From: Brasenia schreberi
Taxonomy: Eukaryota; Streptophyta; Magnoliopsida; Nymphaeales; Cabombaceae
Length of the DNA stretch: 64,000 bases
Assembly (NCBI GenBank): GCA_036023115.1
Contig: JAYKKT010000059.1
Coordinates: forward strand, 3,820,001 to 3,884,000
Reading direction: 5' to 3'
Position 1 is the first letter of the stretch. Every line of letters begins with the position of its first letter. The position numbers and the translations under genes are program-made. Positions 1-10,797 of this stretch are shown here, piece by piece. The notes under the pieces are model-generated. The model did no database searches. It saw only the letters and a list, made by a program, of their open reading frames with translations, and was not told where the DNA came from.

Positions 1-51
1 TAAAAGTTTCAAAATATAAGATTTAGATTTACAAATGATTCGATTTAAATC

Positions 52-64
52 AAACAAGCTCATT

Positions 65-124
<60 letters not shown>

Positions 125-137
125 AAGCTCATTTGAT
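52..137. repeat. (AT)n microsatellite between 17-bp direct repeats
   Basis: A pure AT run of about 26 units is flanked on both sides by the same 17-mer, AAACAAGCTCATTTGAT (52-68 and 121-137). The array therefore sits inside a small direct duplication. Confidence 0.85.
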
Positions 138-1002
138 GGTCATCTTCGCCTAAAATAGTTTACCGAGTCTCTCATGTTCAATTCGCTTAGGTCATGAACA
201 GAACACAGACAGGTTTATCACGACTTGAATAAACCGTGTCTTGGATTCTAATTCTAGAAGATCCAAAAATAGATGCTAACCTATGCAAAGCTGAAACCAA
301 TGTGAGAAACAAATTCACATCCGCCGTTTGGTTTAGTCGGAATCATTATCCAAACATGATTAGGTCAGGAACGGGATTTCGATAATTTCCCCATTATTAG
401 TTCAAAAGGTAATATGAACTGCTAATTAGGCTGTTTACATGAAGTACAACCTTGATTATGTAAACAGGTCAGATCCAGTTTTGGAATTCCATAAGCTGAA
501 GCCATTCGTTGCTAAGAGTTGGTTTAATTAAGCCAAAGGTCAGCCCCCATTGTCATGAGAGGTACCAACGTTTTGTAGTTGTTGTCCATGACCCCTGCAA
601 GGCCTCACCCTGTGTGCCCCAAGCCGGACCTGACCCAAGGGGCCGGCTTAAGGTGGCATTGAGCTGGTTGAAGGGTGCCTGGGTGGAGGCATGCGATCCA
701 ACAAGTGAAGATAACATGCTTGCTTGTATGTCGATCAGGATTGACAATGATCCTTATGCAGGTTCACTTATGGAAACCTTGTTACGGCTTCTCTTTCGTC
801 TAAATTGCATCTTACTGCTCTAAATAGAAGGAACTTAGTATTGGATATTGGGTACTAGGGTTGAATTCTAGTTATTTCTTTTTATTACATTTTTGGGGGT
901 ACAATTTCAATTTTTTGTTTGTTGCATTTCTTCATAAACTTGTTGAATATACCAACATTTGTTGATATGCTAAATTGCATGTTATAATGTGTTATTTATA
1001 AT
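138..1002. other. Intergenic, no gene recognised
   Basis: A 104-codon frame at 509-823 matches no family I know and has no supporting splice or promoter context. The stretch at about 590-690 is more GC-rich than its surroundings. I see no RNA gene. Confidence 0.5.
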
Positions 1003-1402
1003 CTAGGTATGGTAATCTCTATCAGCCTACATGGGATGGATTCTCAACGAAAAAAACCCATCACACTGCAACAAGGCAAGCAACAGGGCAAAGCAGAGAA
1101 GACCCACAAGTGGGGCAGATAGGCGGGGTAAGGTTTAAGGTAAACCAGCCCCACCCCTCTCCCGATATATATATATATATATATATATATAATTCTTAGT
1201 AAAAAATAAGATACAAAATAATTTTCTTTGAAGACAATTGTTTTTATAGGTTGAAGTGGTGAGAGGCAGGGCAGAGCGGGTTGTACCAAAGTGTGTATGA
1301 GGTTTGAACCACCAAGACCCGTGGGGATGGGTGTAATAGTAAGGTTCTAGCGCGGGGCGGATGTGGGTGGGGAGCCGCACACCACCCCATTGCCATCCCT
1401 AG
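1003..1402. repeat. Probable hAT-type MITE
   Basis: The left end reads TAGGTATGGTAATC. The right end, read in reverse complement, gives TAGGGATGGCAATGG, so the two form imperfect terminal inverted repeats. The inside is G-rich near both ends with an AT microsatellite at 1165-1190. The same CCATCCCTAG-type end recurs at about 11,935. No clean 8-bp target duplication was seen. Confidence 0.4.
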
Positions 1403-1860
1403 CTTAATCACAGATCACCAAAGAAAACACAAAGAAGAAGAAGAGAATCGAGATGGTACAAATGTTGTTGACATCAATGGGGAGAGTTCCTTCTTCACTG
1501 TCCCACGAATCAAACACAACCTAGAGCATTTTTTTTTATGCTCACGTAGGGGCAACATGCTCCAAATACATACTGAGATTATGAACATGATCTTGACGAA
1601 CAAAGTCATGGACTTATACATGGTAAACTTTGTCCAATAATTGTCATAAACTAGTAAACATAGACAGTCTTAGTCATCCATTGGTCGAGGACCATCCATC
1701 ATAGAGATGAACGGACCAAACTAAGCTCCAAGATTAATTAACAAAGAAAAAATGAAGGCAAGCAATATTTAGTCCAACTTTATTTTGTATAATGTTATGT
1801 TCTTCGTTCACCTTAGTTGCAACGTAACAAAGACAAGCCATTGCAATGGAGGAGCATCGA

Positions 1861-2598
1861 TCAAAGCAAATCTGCAAGAGCCAGACAATTACCAACGAAC
1901 TTATTTAGCTCATTATCAACTTGGGTCATGGGTGCGGACAAACCAGGCAGCTCTGTGAACCCATCGTCGCACGAGCTCACATCACTTATGGCCGCGCTCA
2001 GCATGACCTTCACCGTGTCAATGTCTGATGAAGCCAATGCCTGGACCGCCTCGTCGAAGTTCGATTTTGCATCGTCGTAGCTATCCTTGCATGTCTCAAG
2101 CCGGCTCCTTAATTCAGGGACTATTGTTGTTTCATCTAACAGCTGGGTTGCTTTGACATTGGCGCGGTCTAGCTTACTTACACTAGCGTTCACATGCATA
2201 ATTAACATGTCCTTCGGACCCACTTCGCCCATGACCGGGAGGTAAGACTGCACCGCAGCCATGCATATGTCCGGGTTGTCGGTCTGGTTGCACAAGGCCC
2301 ATGTGGATCCTTTGACGTTTAATGTCGTGAACTCGGTCGATGGCACATTTGCTCGTGATGGAGTTGATGGTGCATGTGCTGATGGCTTAGTCGAGGATAT
2401 GGGTGAAGATTCAAATACTGATTTTGGTGATGCAGGTACTGATGGTCTAGTCGAGGATATGGGTGAAGATTCAAATACTGATTTTGGTGATGCAGGTGTG
2501 GCATGTGGAGTCGTCCGGATTTTGAGCTTGGTATCGCGAGGCAAACACACAGCATAGGTGCCCTGCAAGAGGAGGAGAGAGAGAAGAAGAACCCTCAT
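1861..2598 (-). CDS. PMEI/invertase-inhibitor domain protein
   Basis: Single-exon gene for a secreted protein of 245 residues. An N-terminal signal peptide (MRVLLLSLLLLQGTYA) is followed by a Ser/Pro-rich linker (about residues 25-85) and a plant invertase/pectin methylesterase inhibitor domain. The four Cys of the domain are recognisable: LCNQT, PDIC, LETCKDSYDDA and a later DVSSCDDGF. The C-terminal helix ends in NELNKFVGNCLALADLL. Members bind pectin methylesterases or acid invertases in the cell wall; which one this protein inhibits cannot be read from sequence. The frame stays open for 51 codons upstream, but the ATG at 2598 is preferred because the signal peptide starts there. The linker holds a tandem 20-residue duplication. 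Confidence 0.88.
   Translation of the reverse strand: MRVLLLSLLLLQGTYAVCLPRDTKLKIRTTPHATPASPKSVFESSPISSTRPSVPASPKSVFESSPISSTKPSAHAPSTPSRANVPSTEFTTLNVKGSTWALCNQTDNPDICMAAVQSYLPVMGEVGPKDMLIMHVNASVSKLDRANVKATQLLDETTIVPELRSRLETCKDSYDDAKSNFDEAVQALASSDIDTVKVMLSAAISDVSSCDDGFTELPGLSAPMTQVDNELNKFVGNCLALADLL
2381..2497 (-). repeat. 60-bp in-frame tandem duplication in the PMEI linker
   Basis: The 57-bp blocks 2381-2437 and 2441-2497 are nearly identical at a period of 60 bp. They duplicate 20 residues of the linker (SPKSVFESSPISST repeated). The period is a multiple of 3, so the frame is kept. Confidence 0.9.
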
Positions 2599-3039
2599 CG
2601 TCTCTCTCTTATGTGCAACAAGGGAGAGTGGCACCAAGACAGGAGGAGATGATGCAAGAATATGAAACAAAGGGAAGATAATAGCTGATTTGAAATGGAA
2701 TTTTGTGTTTGGTAGGGAGTTGAAAATGGAACGGTCTGTGATCCCAACCATTGTTGTTGAACCGATTTGTACTTATTTTTAGGCCAGCAGCATACCGGAC
2801 TTTCAAAAATGGCAGGTCAATCTGGTCCAGAGGCAGACTCACGAGATCCAAATTGAAAAAGCTGTTAATCCATTAATGGATCTTTGGGCTTTGTGTGGCT
2901 ACGTAACCAATATTGGAGAGAAGATAACTGGATTCAACAACCAAGCCTCTTCCTGCATTAGGTCGAATTGGTTACACAGATCCTTTGGCAGCAAAGAGCT
3001 CGTTCTTCTGCCATATAACAGTGAAGACCAAAACAACCA

Positions 3040-3545
3040 GATCATACATAATTGTTTCCTTCTAACACTTTGCCCGATATTTCTCTCAATCTTTTAAAGT
3101 ATTCATCAAACTCTACCATTGTAAGGGATCACCCTTGCATGACCGGTCCCAAGCCTAAATAAAGGAGGAGGATTGTGTTAGACTTACGACAACAACATAA
3201 AACTTTGTTGGATTTATCATGTATTCTAAAAAAACATAAAAAATTCATGTAGCCAACCCTATCTAGTATAAAAAAGGCTTCCTTGTTGTTTTAAAGTATT
3301 CACCATCTAATTTCTAATACTTTTCATCATAATTTTACTTGTTCAAAGCATCTTAAACATGCCTCTATCTCATCTTCTATCAACGTTATCATAATTTTTT
3401 TTAATAATCTCATTAGAAGTGCAACATTTTCTTATGCAACCACACATTCACCTTAACAATTTCATTTATGTTACATATCCTTTGCACATATTGAAGGTGG
3501 ATTGCACACTACTCAATGCCTCGAGCTAAAAGGATTTACTTGAAT
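3040..3545 (-). mobile_element. RTE-type LINE fragment, antisense, split by a SINE-like insertion
   Basis: On the minus strand this matches, with many changes, the C-terminal reverse-transcriptase region and the 3' non-coding part of the RTE copies at 39.5 kb and 63.4 kb. Examples are the 'caacatgtgcaaa' block and the 'gtgttggaaagaaacaat' block. The reading frame is destroyed. A SINE-like element is nested at 3107-3288. Confidence 0.65.
3107..3288 (+). mobile_element. SINE-like element with RTE-type 3' tail
   Basis: Insertion of about 182 bp flanked by a 15-bp target duplication, TTTTAAAGTATTCAT at 3092-3106 and TTTTAAAGTATTCAC at 3289-3303. The 5' part (GTAAGGGAT, then AAAGGAGGAGG, then AAAACTTTGT) also occurs at 12.76 kb. 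The 3' part (ATGTAGCCAACCC...GGCTT...TTGTTGTT) is the RTE LINE tail. Confidence 0.75.
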
Positions 3546-5159
3546 GAAATTCTTTCAATTTGGTCTAATATAAGTACCCACTAACCTGTTATCATCCTTC
3601 CTCCACCATATCAGACTGAGAGTCGCTTTGGTGTAATCCTCCTCCCCACCATGGTCCTCCAGAAACCATAGCAGTTAATTGGAATACATCCTTTTTCCTT
3701 TTGTGTATTACATATCTGTAAGCAATTGGCATCTCAATGTTGGAGTTGGGCCTCTGCTTACCCAGTTGTAGTCAGGTTGGATCCATCATCACCACAAGCC
3801 ACAATAAGCAAAGCAGGTGGAGCCTTCGTGCTACAGGTTGAGTTCATGTTAGAAGCAACTCAACCCAAAAGCTATCAGATTCTCTCTTTCACGTTAAACG
3901 TTTTTTCTGTTCATTCTTTCCGGGCAAGGGGCGCGACATGGCCGGTTATTTCATGTTTTTTAGGTCATGTATGTACTATGTCCTCGCATAGAGAAAAGGA
4001 CAACCTCAAGATAACCAGATTCTGTTGGTTACTTTGACAAAAACACGAGCTGCATTTTCGTGTCGTGCCGTATTATCACAAACCTCACATCAAAGGGATA
4101 AGGTACTTCAAAAGGATCCTGAAAGAATAACCCCTTCGAAGAACCTGCTCGGTTCACATTTCAGGGCATGAAAAGCGAAAAAGAAAAAGAAGCTCGTCAA
4201 TTGCCAACACAATGCTTCCATTTCACTTGCTTTCCCCTCTAACATGGGGAAACAATAACAAATCCAGATAGTGCAAAGAATAAAAGGAGAGCATTATGAG
4301 CAACCATAACCTTGCTCAATGAAATCTAAAGAGAGAACAAAGGGCACTTCAACCTGAAAAACTATATACATATACACACACACACACACACACACACTAG
4401 GACAGAGCATACACACCTTGTTGTCTCGGCTATAATGATCCTCGATGGATTTACCTTCACATTTTCGGGCGCACAGATGGGTCTGTGATCTGGCTGCTGC
4501 GCTTCCTACGGTCAGATGCCTTAGGGCAAATCTCCAGACAAGGTTCCTGGAGGGTTTTATCCTCTTCTGATTGGGAGGCAGGAACTTCAAATTTGAACTG
4601 AGACAAATGTCCAACTCATGGTAAATTGATTTACAAAGCCAAATCGAGGAATTCAGGATCCAGGCGCATTTTAGCGGCCATGCAGTATTGTGCTGAAAGA
4701 AGTTTGCAGATCACAAGCTCATTAAATTGCAGATCCCATCAGTACAAAATCAACATTAAAATTTTGATATTAAAAAAGAAAACTGAAAGATATGGAACTT
4801 TCGCATTGGAACCTCTGGTTCCATTTCCGACCTGGTTTTGGTTCCATAGAAGGAGGAAGCAAACCGAACCAGGTGGTCCCTGGTTCTAGGTCTAGTTTGA
4901 CGGGTTCAGTTCCAGTTGGTTCATAGCCAATTTGGTTCCAGTAGGAACCATCAGGCTAGTTCCAAATTGGCCAAGTCTAGTATACATAATGTTTATGTAC
5001 ATATATGCCAACAAACCATGTTAACCCAGGCCGGGTAAAATGTAGTTAAATAACAAAATCTTTTTATTTAACAGTTGGAAAATAAAACCTCAACTTAATT
5101 TTTAAATCAGGAAATCAGAATTTTCTATTCAAAATTATATGTGAAGAGTTACCTTTCTG
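3546..5159. other. Intergenic with one exon-like stretch
   Basis: Mostly non-coding. On the minus strand at about 4470-4600 one frame reads a hydrophilic, protein-like tail of about 45 residues beginning FKFEVPASQSEEDK and ending RPKM at a stop. It is preceded by a good acceptor (TTTGTCTCAG). The same frame, interrupted by two stops, is protein-like again at about 4640-4725. I could not assign a family. A (CA)n tract lies at 4374-4397. Confidence 0.3.
4780..4990. repeat. MITE-like repeat rich in GGTTCC/GGAACC
   Basis: Many short GGTTCC and GGAACC words form imperfect inverted arms. Similar blocks occur at 9.95, 23.95, 32.25, 56.05 and 58.1 kb, so this is an interspersed family. Exact ends were not determined. 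Confidence 0.45.
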
Positions 5160-5285
5160 ATTTTTTTTTTTTGTATAAAGGGGAGGCCGAGACTACATGC
5201 ATGCCCTGGGTATCAAATTCATGACCTTCAGCTTGTGCATGTTTCCTATCTGGCTCCGCTTAGACAAGCTAATGAGCCGGCAACA
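5160..5285 (-). mobile_element. tRNA-derived SINE, antisense
   Basis: On the minus strand a tRNA-like 5' region (GCTCATTAGCTTG, then a box-B-like GGTCATGAATTTGATACCC) is followed by a CTCGGCCTCCCC block and a terminal A-run. The block order matches the plus-strand copy at 54.64 kb. Confidence 0.6.
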
Positions 5286-6487
5286 CCTGAACGCGGATCT
5301 TCAGTCGACGAACAAGTCATGAACAGCCCCATCCACAAAGATCTTCAAACAAAAGCATACAAATTCCTTTGTGTTTTTTGGCCTTTACAAAATGGTATAC
5401 GTACCACAACACACACGTGCATATATCCATCCGTACTCAAATCCACTTACATATCTCTATCATTTTATTTGAATGATAAAGAATGAAGATTTAAATTTAA
5501 AAAAAATAAAAAGTACCATTGTACTTTCGTTCATATTAAAGATCATACGGTTGAAATGATAAAATGGATTTGAACATGAATAACGTATGCATATGAACTA
5601 TTATCTTTCCTCTCTCTCTATGTAGAGAGAGAGTATGATTGGAATAGAACCAACTGGACATAGCTCGTAATGAAACGATTATGTTGTAATTTACCAAGCA
5701 CCAGGAAGGTGATATAAAGTTGATTCGGGCATCCGACTGACCCAAGCACACGTGGAACTGGTTTGGTGTTGAAAACGGGAATAGCCTAACACCAGATTCA
5801 TATTCAATTGAAATGTTAGTATCCGAATCCAATCTGTGATGGATAACCCGAATCTAGTTTCATAACTTACATGTAATAAACAACATCATAGAGAAGCGAT
5901 TCAAGTTGGGTACAGTAATTAAATTTATCATTTGGATCCAAACACGGGTTTGGAAAAAACAATTAACTCAGAATATGTACCCGATTAACCCGAATGTGAT
6001 GGTTAACAAAAGAACACAGACTTACCTGAAAGATTAAAATTAATGCAATCGAGCCGTGGAAGCCAGACATACATTGTGCTAGGGCTAGGCCTCCTTACTC
6101 GGGTCTAAACTTGGCCCTGATCTTTTCTTTCCTTAATATCCATTATCCAAAAAGAGCTACTTTTGGCAATGCCAACAACAATAAATCTACCCACGTTCTA
6201 CTTACAGGCACACAAATACACACATGCACATATCAGCTCTCTCAAAAACACACATAAAAAATGATGGGTCACCATCATGGTTGTAATCCATACTCAACCT
6301 TAAGGGTGCGGGTATGACTTAAACAATAGAGGGAGTCTTAGCGGTATAATGTCTTTTGGTACATAAGTTGTTACAAACATTTTCATTGTTTGATCTTTAA
6401 GATCAGCAATATAGATTTTGATTAAAAATACTATTGTATTTTTGTATTTTACATTTAATGCACCAACACACATTATGCAGCTAAGCC

Positions 6488-6571
<84 letters not shown>

Positions 6572-7131
6572 TAGGGGCATCTTATCCCGTACCCAAACCT
6601 GAACCTCATCAGTCGAGTGGGGTCAATATATATATTCCATATCTACCCAATATATTGGGTTTGGATTTTGGGTCATGTTTACCTTTCTACCCAATAAGAC
6701 CCATTGATGTTGTTTATCCAAAAAAAGAGCAAAAGAGAATCTGGCAAGCCGCACTGTTTAGTCTGCAGTTTGCCTAATATATTCTTGCTGGAAAGTAATT
6801 CCTTCACAAAAAAAAAATGTAGCAATTTATGGCTTTGAAGACATCCTTTTTTCTCCTCAGTCTCAGTCTGGACAAGAATAGAGCAGGCAGCAAGAGCCCC
6901 TGTTAGGTTGTTAGAGTAAAACCACAAGGGCTAGACCTACTGCTAACCCTAAACCCTGCCGTATGGTTCCCGTATCTGTTTTAGGAATCAAGAATCCAGA
7001 GGCGCTGCTCCATACCCAAATTCCCTAGAATCTAGCTCCACCCTATAATCTTTACCTTCTTAAAACCTCTCTCTCTCTCTCTAATATATATATACTTCAC
7101 TTTGCAAAGTTAAATTTTTATGTTGATAGCA

Positions 7132-7136
<5 letters not shown>
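5286..7136. other. Intergenic, repeats only
   Basis: No gene recognised. It contains short (GA) runs near 5610-5630, a MITE remnant ending in a long AT array (6322-6569), and short conserved MITE-core words near 5460-5580. Confidence 0.5.
6322..6569. repeat. MITE remnant joined to an (AT)n array
   Basis: The core 'tttgatctttaagatcagc' and the flanking TATAATG/CATTATG ends resemble the MITEs at 21.6, 25.0 and 59.6 kb. The right side runs directly into about 39 AT units (6491-6569). Confidence 0.5.

Positions 7137-7197
<61 letters not shown>
7137..7197. repeat. (AT)n microsatellite upstream of the TPD1-like gene
   Basis: Pure TA/AT run of about 30 units followed by GGGAGCGAGAGAG. It lies 190-250 bp upstream of the start codon of the TPD1-like gene. 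Confidence 0.95.
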
Positions 7198-7200
<3 letters not shown>

Positions 7201-7387
7201 AGCGAGAGAGATTGAATCCTGTTCACCCTGCAATATCCAGTTTCCTATATATACATATATAGCAAGACAACCATTGGTGAGGCTTGGATGCCTGCTCTCT
7301 GTCTCCCTCATACAACCCAAGGAACCTCATAGAGAACGACACAGATGACGAACAACCATTAGCGAGCTTTGAAGCCTTTCCACCATT

Positions 7388-8337
7388 ATGAGATCTGCCT
7401 TTGCCTTATGCTGTATCGTACTCCCATTTTTGGGTGCTTCTTGTTTCATAGGTATGACATAGAGAGTCTCCTCTTTCTTAGTCTCTCTGTAATTACTCAT
7501 GCACTCTTTTCATATATTGTGCCCCAGATTCTTGTTTTCTCATCTTCTCCATTGCACAGATCCCCCCAGCACTCTCTCGCACCAGATACAATACAAGGAA
7601 ACAGCAGGTCACTCGAGAAGCAGGAAGTTAGTGACGTATGGTGAGCGCCATATCCACCCACAGATCTCTCTTCACTGTAACTCTCTTTTGGTTGAGTGGA
7701 ACACGCCTTTGTCTTTGAGAGAGAGAGAGAGAGAGAGGGAGAGATTTTATGTCTTTGGTTCAATGTACTCAAGCTCTGGTTCCAAGTTATTTTCTTTAAA
7801 AACCTAACGGATTATGTAGTCAAAATGCTCAGGCTAAAACATGAAATTCGCTACTTATGTATGCAGATGTATGAGTTGAGCTTTTACGATCTTAAGTTTC
7901 TTCTCATTTTTTATGTCTTTGCCCTTTGTGTCTTAGAGAGAGATCTAAATCCATGAAATTCTTTACTTATATGTGTAGAAGTTATGTATCTCTGTGAACT
8001 AAAGCCTCTTTTTCCTCGTTCTACATCAGATAGAATAATGTGCACGAACAGAGACATAAGCATCTCACAGATCAGAGAATCATCAACAGGGATACCGCAA
8101 TACACTGTACAGATTGTAAACACATGCATGTCAGGCTGTTCTCCTTCAAACATCCATCTTCACTGCGGGTGGTTCGCTTCGGCAAAGATTGTGAATCCAA
8201 GGACGTTCAAGAGAGTTTCATACGATGACTGCCTTGTCAATGGAGGCAAGCCCCTCAGGAACAGTAAAGTCATGAGGTTCACATACTCAAACTCTTTCAT
8301 GTACCCTCTTCAATTCAAATCCGCTAGATTCTGCTAA
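7388..8337 (+). CDS. TPD1: TPD1-like secreted signalling protein
   Basis: Three exons, 7388-7451, 7560-7640 and 8030-8337, join in frame to 150 residues. Exon 1 codes for a hydrophobic signal peptide (MRSAFALCCIVLPFLGAS). Exon 3 codes for the conserved TAPETUM DETERMINANT 1 domain: CTNRDISISQ, IPQYTVQIVNTC, IHLHCGWFASA, SYDDCLVNGGKPL and a C-terminal SARFC. Six cysteines lie in this domain. All junctions are GT-AG and both introns split a codon after its first base. In Arabidopsis and rice the family (TPD1, MIL2/OsTDL1A) is secreted and acts as ligand of the EMS1/MSP1 receptor kinase in anther cell-fate specification; expression here is unknown. A (GA)n tract lies in intron 2. TPD1-like paralogues are common, so orthology to TPD1 itself is not shown. 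Confidence 0.92.
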
Positions 8338-8928
8338 ACCACTACCAAGAAAGAAGTTGGTGGTGGTGGGTTTTGGCTGAGATTCATAGATCTCCAAGTT
8401 AGCCACAAAAGGCAAAGAATACCAGCAAACCGTGTATAATTTTTCGGCTTTTGACAGACCTATTGCATGTATAAACACACCTATGTGAGGACTCTGACCA
8501 TGAAATACATATATTTGTTGAGATTATTTGCTATTTATTGCAAGAATGTCCATTTACGTGATGAAAACTCTAAATCAAAAGCTGCCATTTTCATCATTTA
8601 GTGATTTTTAAAGAATGAGAGGATTAACGTTTCGCTGCTTCAGCAGACAGAGCTGGCAGAACTGCAGGTTTTGTTGGTGAATGAATTATTCTTCTCTATA
8701 TTTTGTTCTCTGACTTTTTGGTTCTAGAATTGAATTGTCGCGCAAGCTTACCCTTTTTGTCGTGGGTGATTGAGGCAACTCGGGAGTCTGTCAGCAAGGA
8801 TTAGTTGGCAGGAATCAACACATCCCTTGGTACTCGAAAGAAAAGGAAAAAGTTCAGTGCTTGAATTATATATAATAAGCGTTTGAACTCAAAAGGCTTT
8901 ATTCTATTGTGCCTTTGAACACAAAACA

Positions 8929-8999
<71 letters not shown>

Positions 9000-9525
9000 A
9001 GTGATAAAAACATAATTTTTCATAAACATTTTTACCACTTGATCTTTAAAATTTGATTTAAAAGTAACATTTTCACAACCATCAAGATATTCATCTCTAC
9101 GTGTTGTTTTCCTTGTCTTTTTACTTTTTAGGAGGAAAACTAATTTTAGTTAAAATTTTAGTCAGGTACTTCGTGTATTAGTTGGTTGTGTCGAGTTCTT
9201 TGAGGATGAGATTCGTGGCCATTACCGTTCTACCTTTTAATGTAGTAAAGGTTCCTTTTTTTTTCGTAGCAATTTTAGTAGAAGAGTGGTCAAACAGCAG
9301 TTAGACCAATCATGGTTCAAATTATTCGTCACGTGCTTATGGTTGTCTTTGGTTCTTCAAAACGGATGATGCTTAAGGTCGTGTTATTAATTTCATAAAC
9401 AAAGTGTCCTTTCGTAGACGTAGTAAAGGCAGCATACTTTGTCAGCTTTGGGGTGTACAAATTGAGAAGCCCTAAATCTCTCTCTCTCTCTAAAGTATTT
9501 TAATTTTGATTTTATTTTTTATTAG
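8338..9525. other. Intergenic with long (AT)n
   Basis: About 600 bp of ordinary AT-rich sequence follows the TPD1-like gene. A pure AT array lies at 8932-8995, directly followed by a short word ('cataaacatttttaccactt') related to the MITE family at 21.6 and 59.6 kb. No coding region recognised. Confidence 0.5.
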
Positions 9526-9850
9526 ATAACCTTGTTAGTGACACCAATAAAGGTTATTAGAAACAAATTAGGAGTGACACCAATAGAGGATAAAATAAGA
9601 GAATATCGTTTAAGATGGTTTGGACATATATAAAGATCAAAAGTAGAACCTATAAGATGGTATGAAAAACTAAATTTTCAAAATATTAAAAGAGGTAGAC
9701 GACCTCAAAAGTGTTGAAAAGAAACAATAAAGAATGATCTAACTTATTGTAAGTTAACTGCTAACATAGCTCATGATAGAACTTCATGGAAACAAAGAAT
9801 CCATGTAGCTGACTCCGTCTAGTATGAGAAAAGGCTTAGTTGTTGTTGTA
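9526..9850 (+). mobile_element. RTE-type LINE 3' fragment
   Basis: Closely related to the last 320 bp of the RTE copy at 39.46-40.09 kb. It has the AGGAGTGACACCAATAGAGG block, then AAGATGGTTTGGACATAT, the non-coding tail GAATCCATGTAGC and a terminal TTGTTGTTG. The frame is broken. The short GTGACACCAATA word is duplicated at the left end. Confidence 0.85.
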
Positions 9851-9939
9851 TATCCTTGGCATACATATAAACATGTTCTGCTCATGATCTGTTTTAACCA
9901 TCGATTTCAGTTTGCCAGAAAGACGAAATTCGAATAGGA

Positions 9940-10130
9940 TTTATTTTAGTCATTTGGAACCGTTGGTTTGGTTTCAGCCCAAATCCTAAACTGACAAAAA
10001 CCGTGATTTTTTTTAAAATAAAAAAATAAAAAGCGAGGAATCAAAACCAAACAAGGACTCCATGTTTCAGTTACAGTTTTGAGCTTGGTTTCGGTTCTTG
10101 GCTTGATTCGGTTACAGTTCAAATCTCTAG
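9940..10130. repeat. MITE-like repeat with GGTTTC-rich arms and AT core
   Basis: The arms carry GGAACCG/GGTTTCGG words and flank an AT-rich core (AAAATAAAAAAATAAAAAG). It belongs to the same interspersed group as 23.95 and 56.05 kb. Confidence 0.4.
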
Positions 10131-10289
10131 CCCCTTTACAAATTGGACAGGGTCTACCTACATAAGTCCCAACTTCATGAAATCTTATGGCTTCACCTAT
10201 CTACGTTTAAGCAAAGATCGACATGCCTCATGCTGCAGCACCACCCCCGCAGTTAAGCGCTGGTAGTGCCCACACTAATCAATGGCGGT

Positions 10290-10797
10290 AGGGGTGACAA
10301 ATCGAGTCAGTGGGTTGGGTTCGTGTCCAGTTCACTTCAGGTCCAGGCTAAAAACAGGCTGACCCAGACCCAAATTACTATTCATGTCGAATGTGAAGGT
10401 CCAGACACGATCAAGGTAGACTCGGTTACAACCCGATATATAAAGTTATTATATATAATCGTATGTGTATATATGCATACTTTATGTATAGCTATGTATA
10501 TAATATACTTAATACATATATACATACATATGTCTTATTATATAACATATGTTTTTCACAATATATATATATATTATTGTAAAAAACATGTTTATAAATA
10601 TAAATGTATAAAATATTAAACATGTATATTCCAGGTCAGGTTCGGGTCATGTCTGGGTCAACACAAACTTGATCCAATTTTCGGTCAGTTTTTCAGACCC
10701 AGACCCGACACAAGGTGCCTAAACCCTTCACTGAACACAGATTTTTCATGTCAGGTTCAGGTCGGGTTGTCGTGTCCGATCTGTAATGTCCACCCTA
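10290..10797. repeat. Probable non-autonomous hAT-like element
   Basis: The left end TAGGGGTGACAA mirrors the right end TTGTCC...CACCCTA read in reverse. Both arms are rich in GGGTC/GACCC words (GGTCAGGTTC-type), and the centre is an AT-rich block with many TATATA runs. Target duplication not resolved. Confidence 0.45.
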
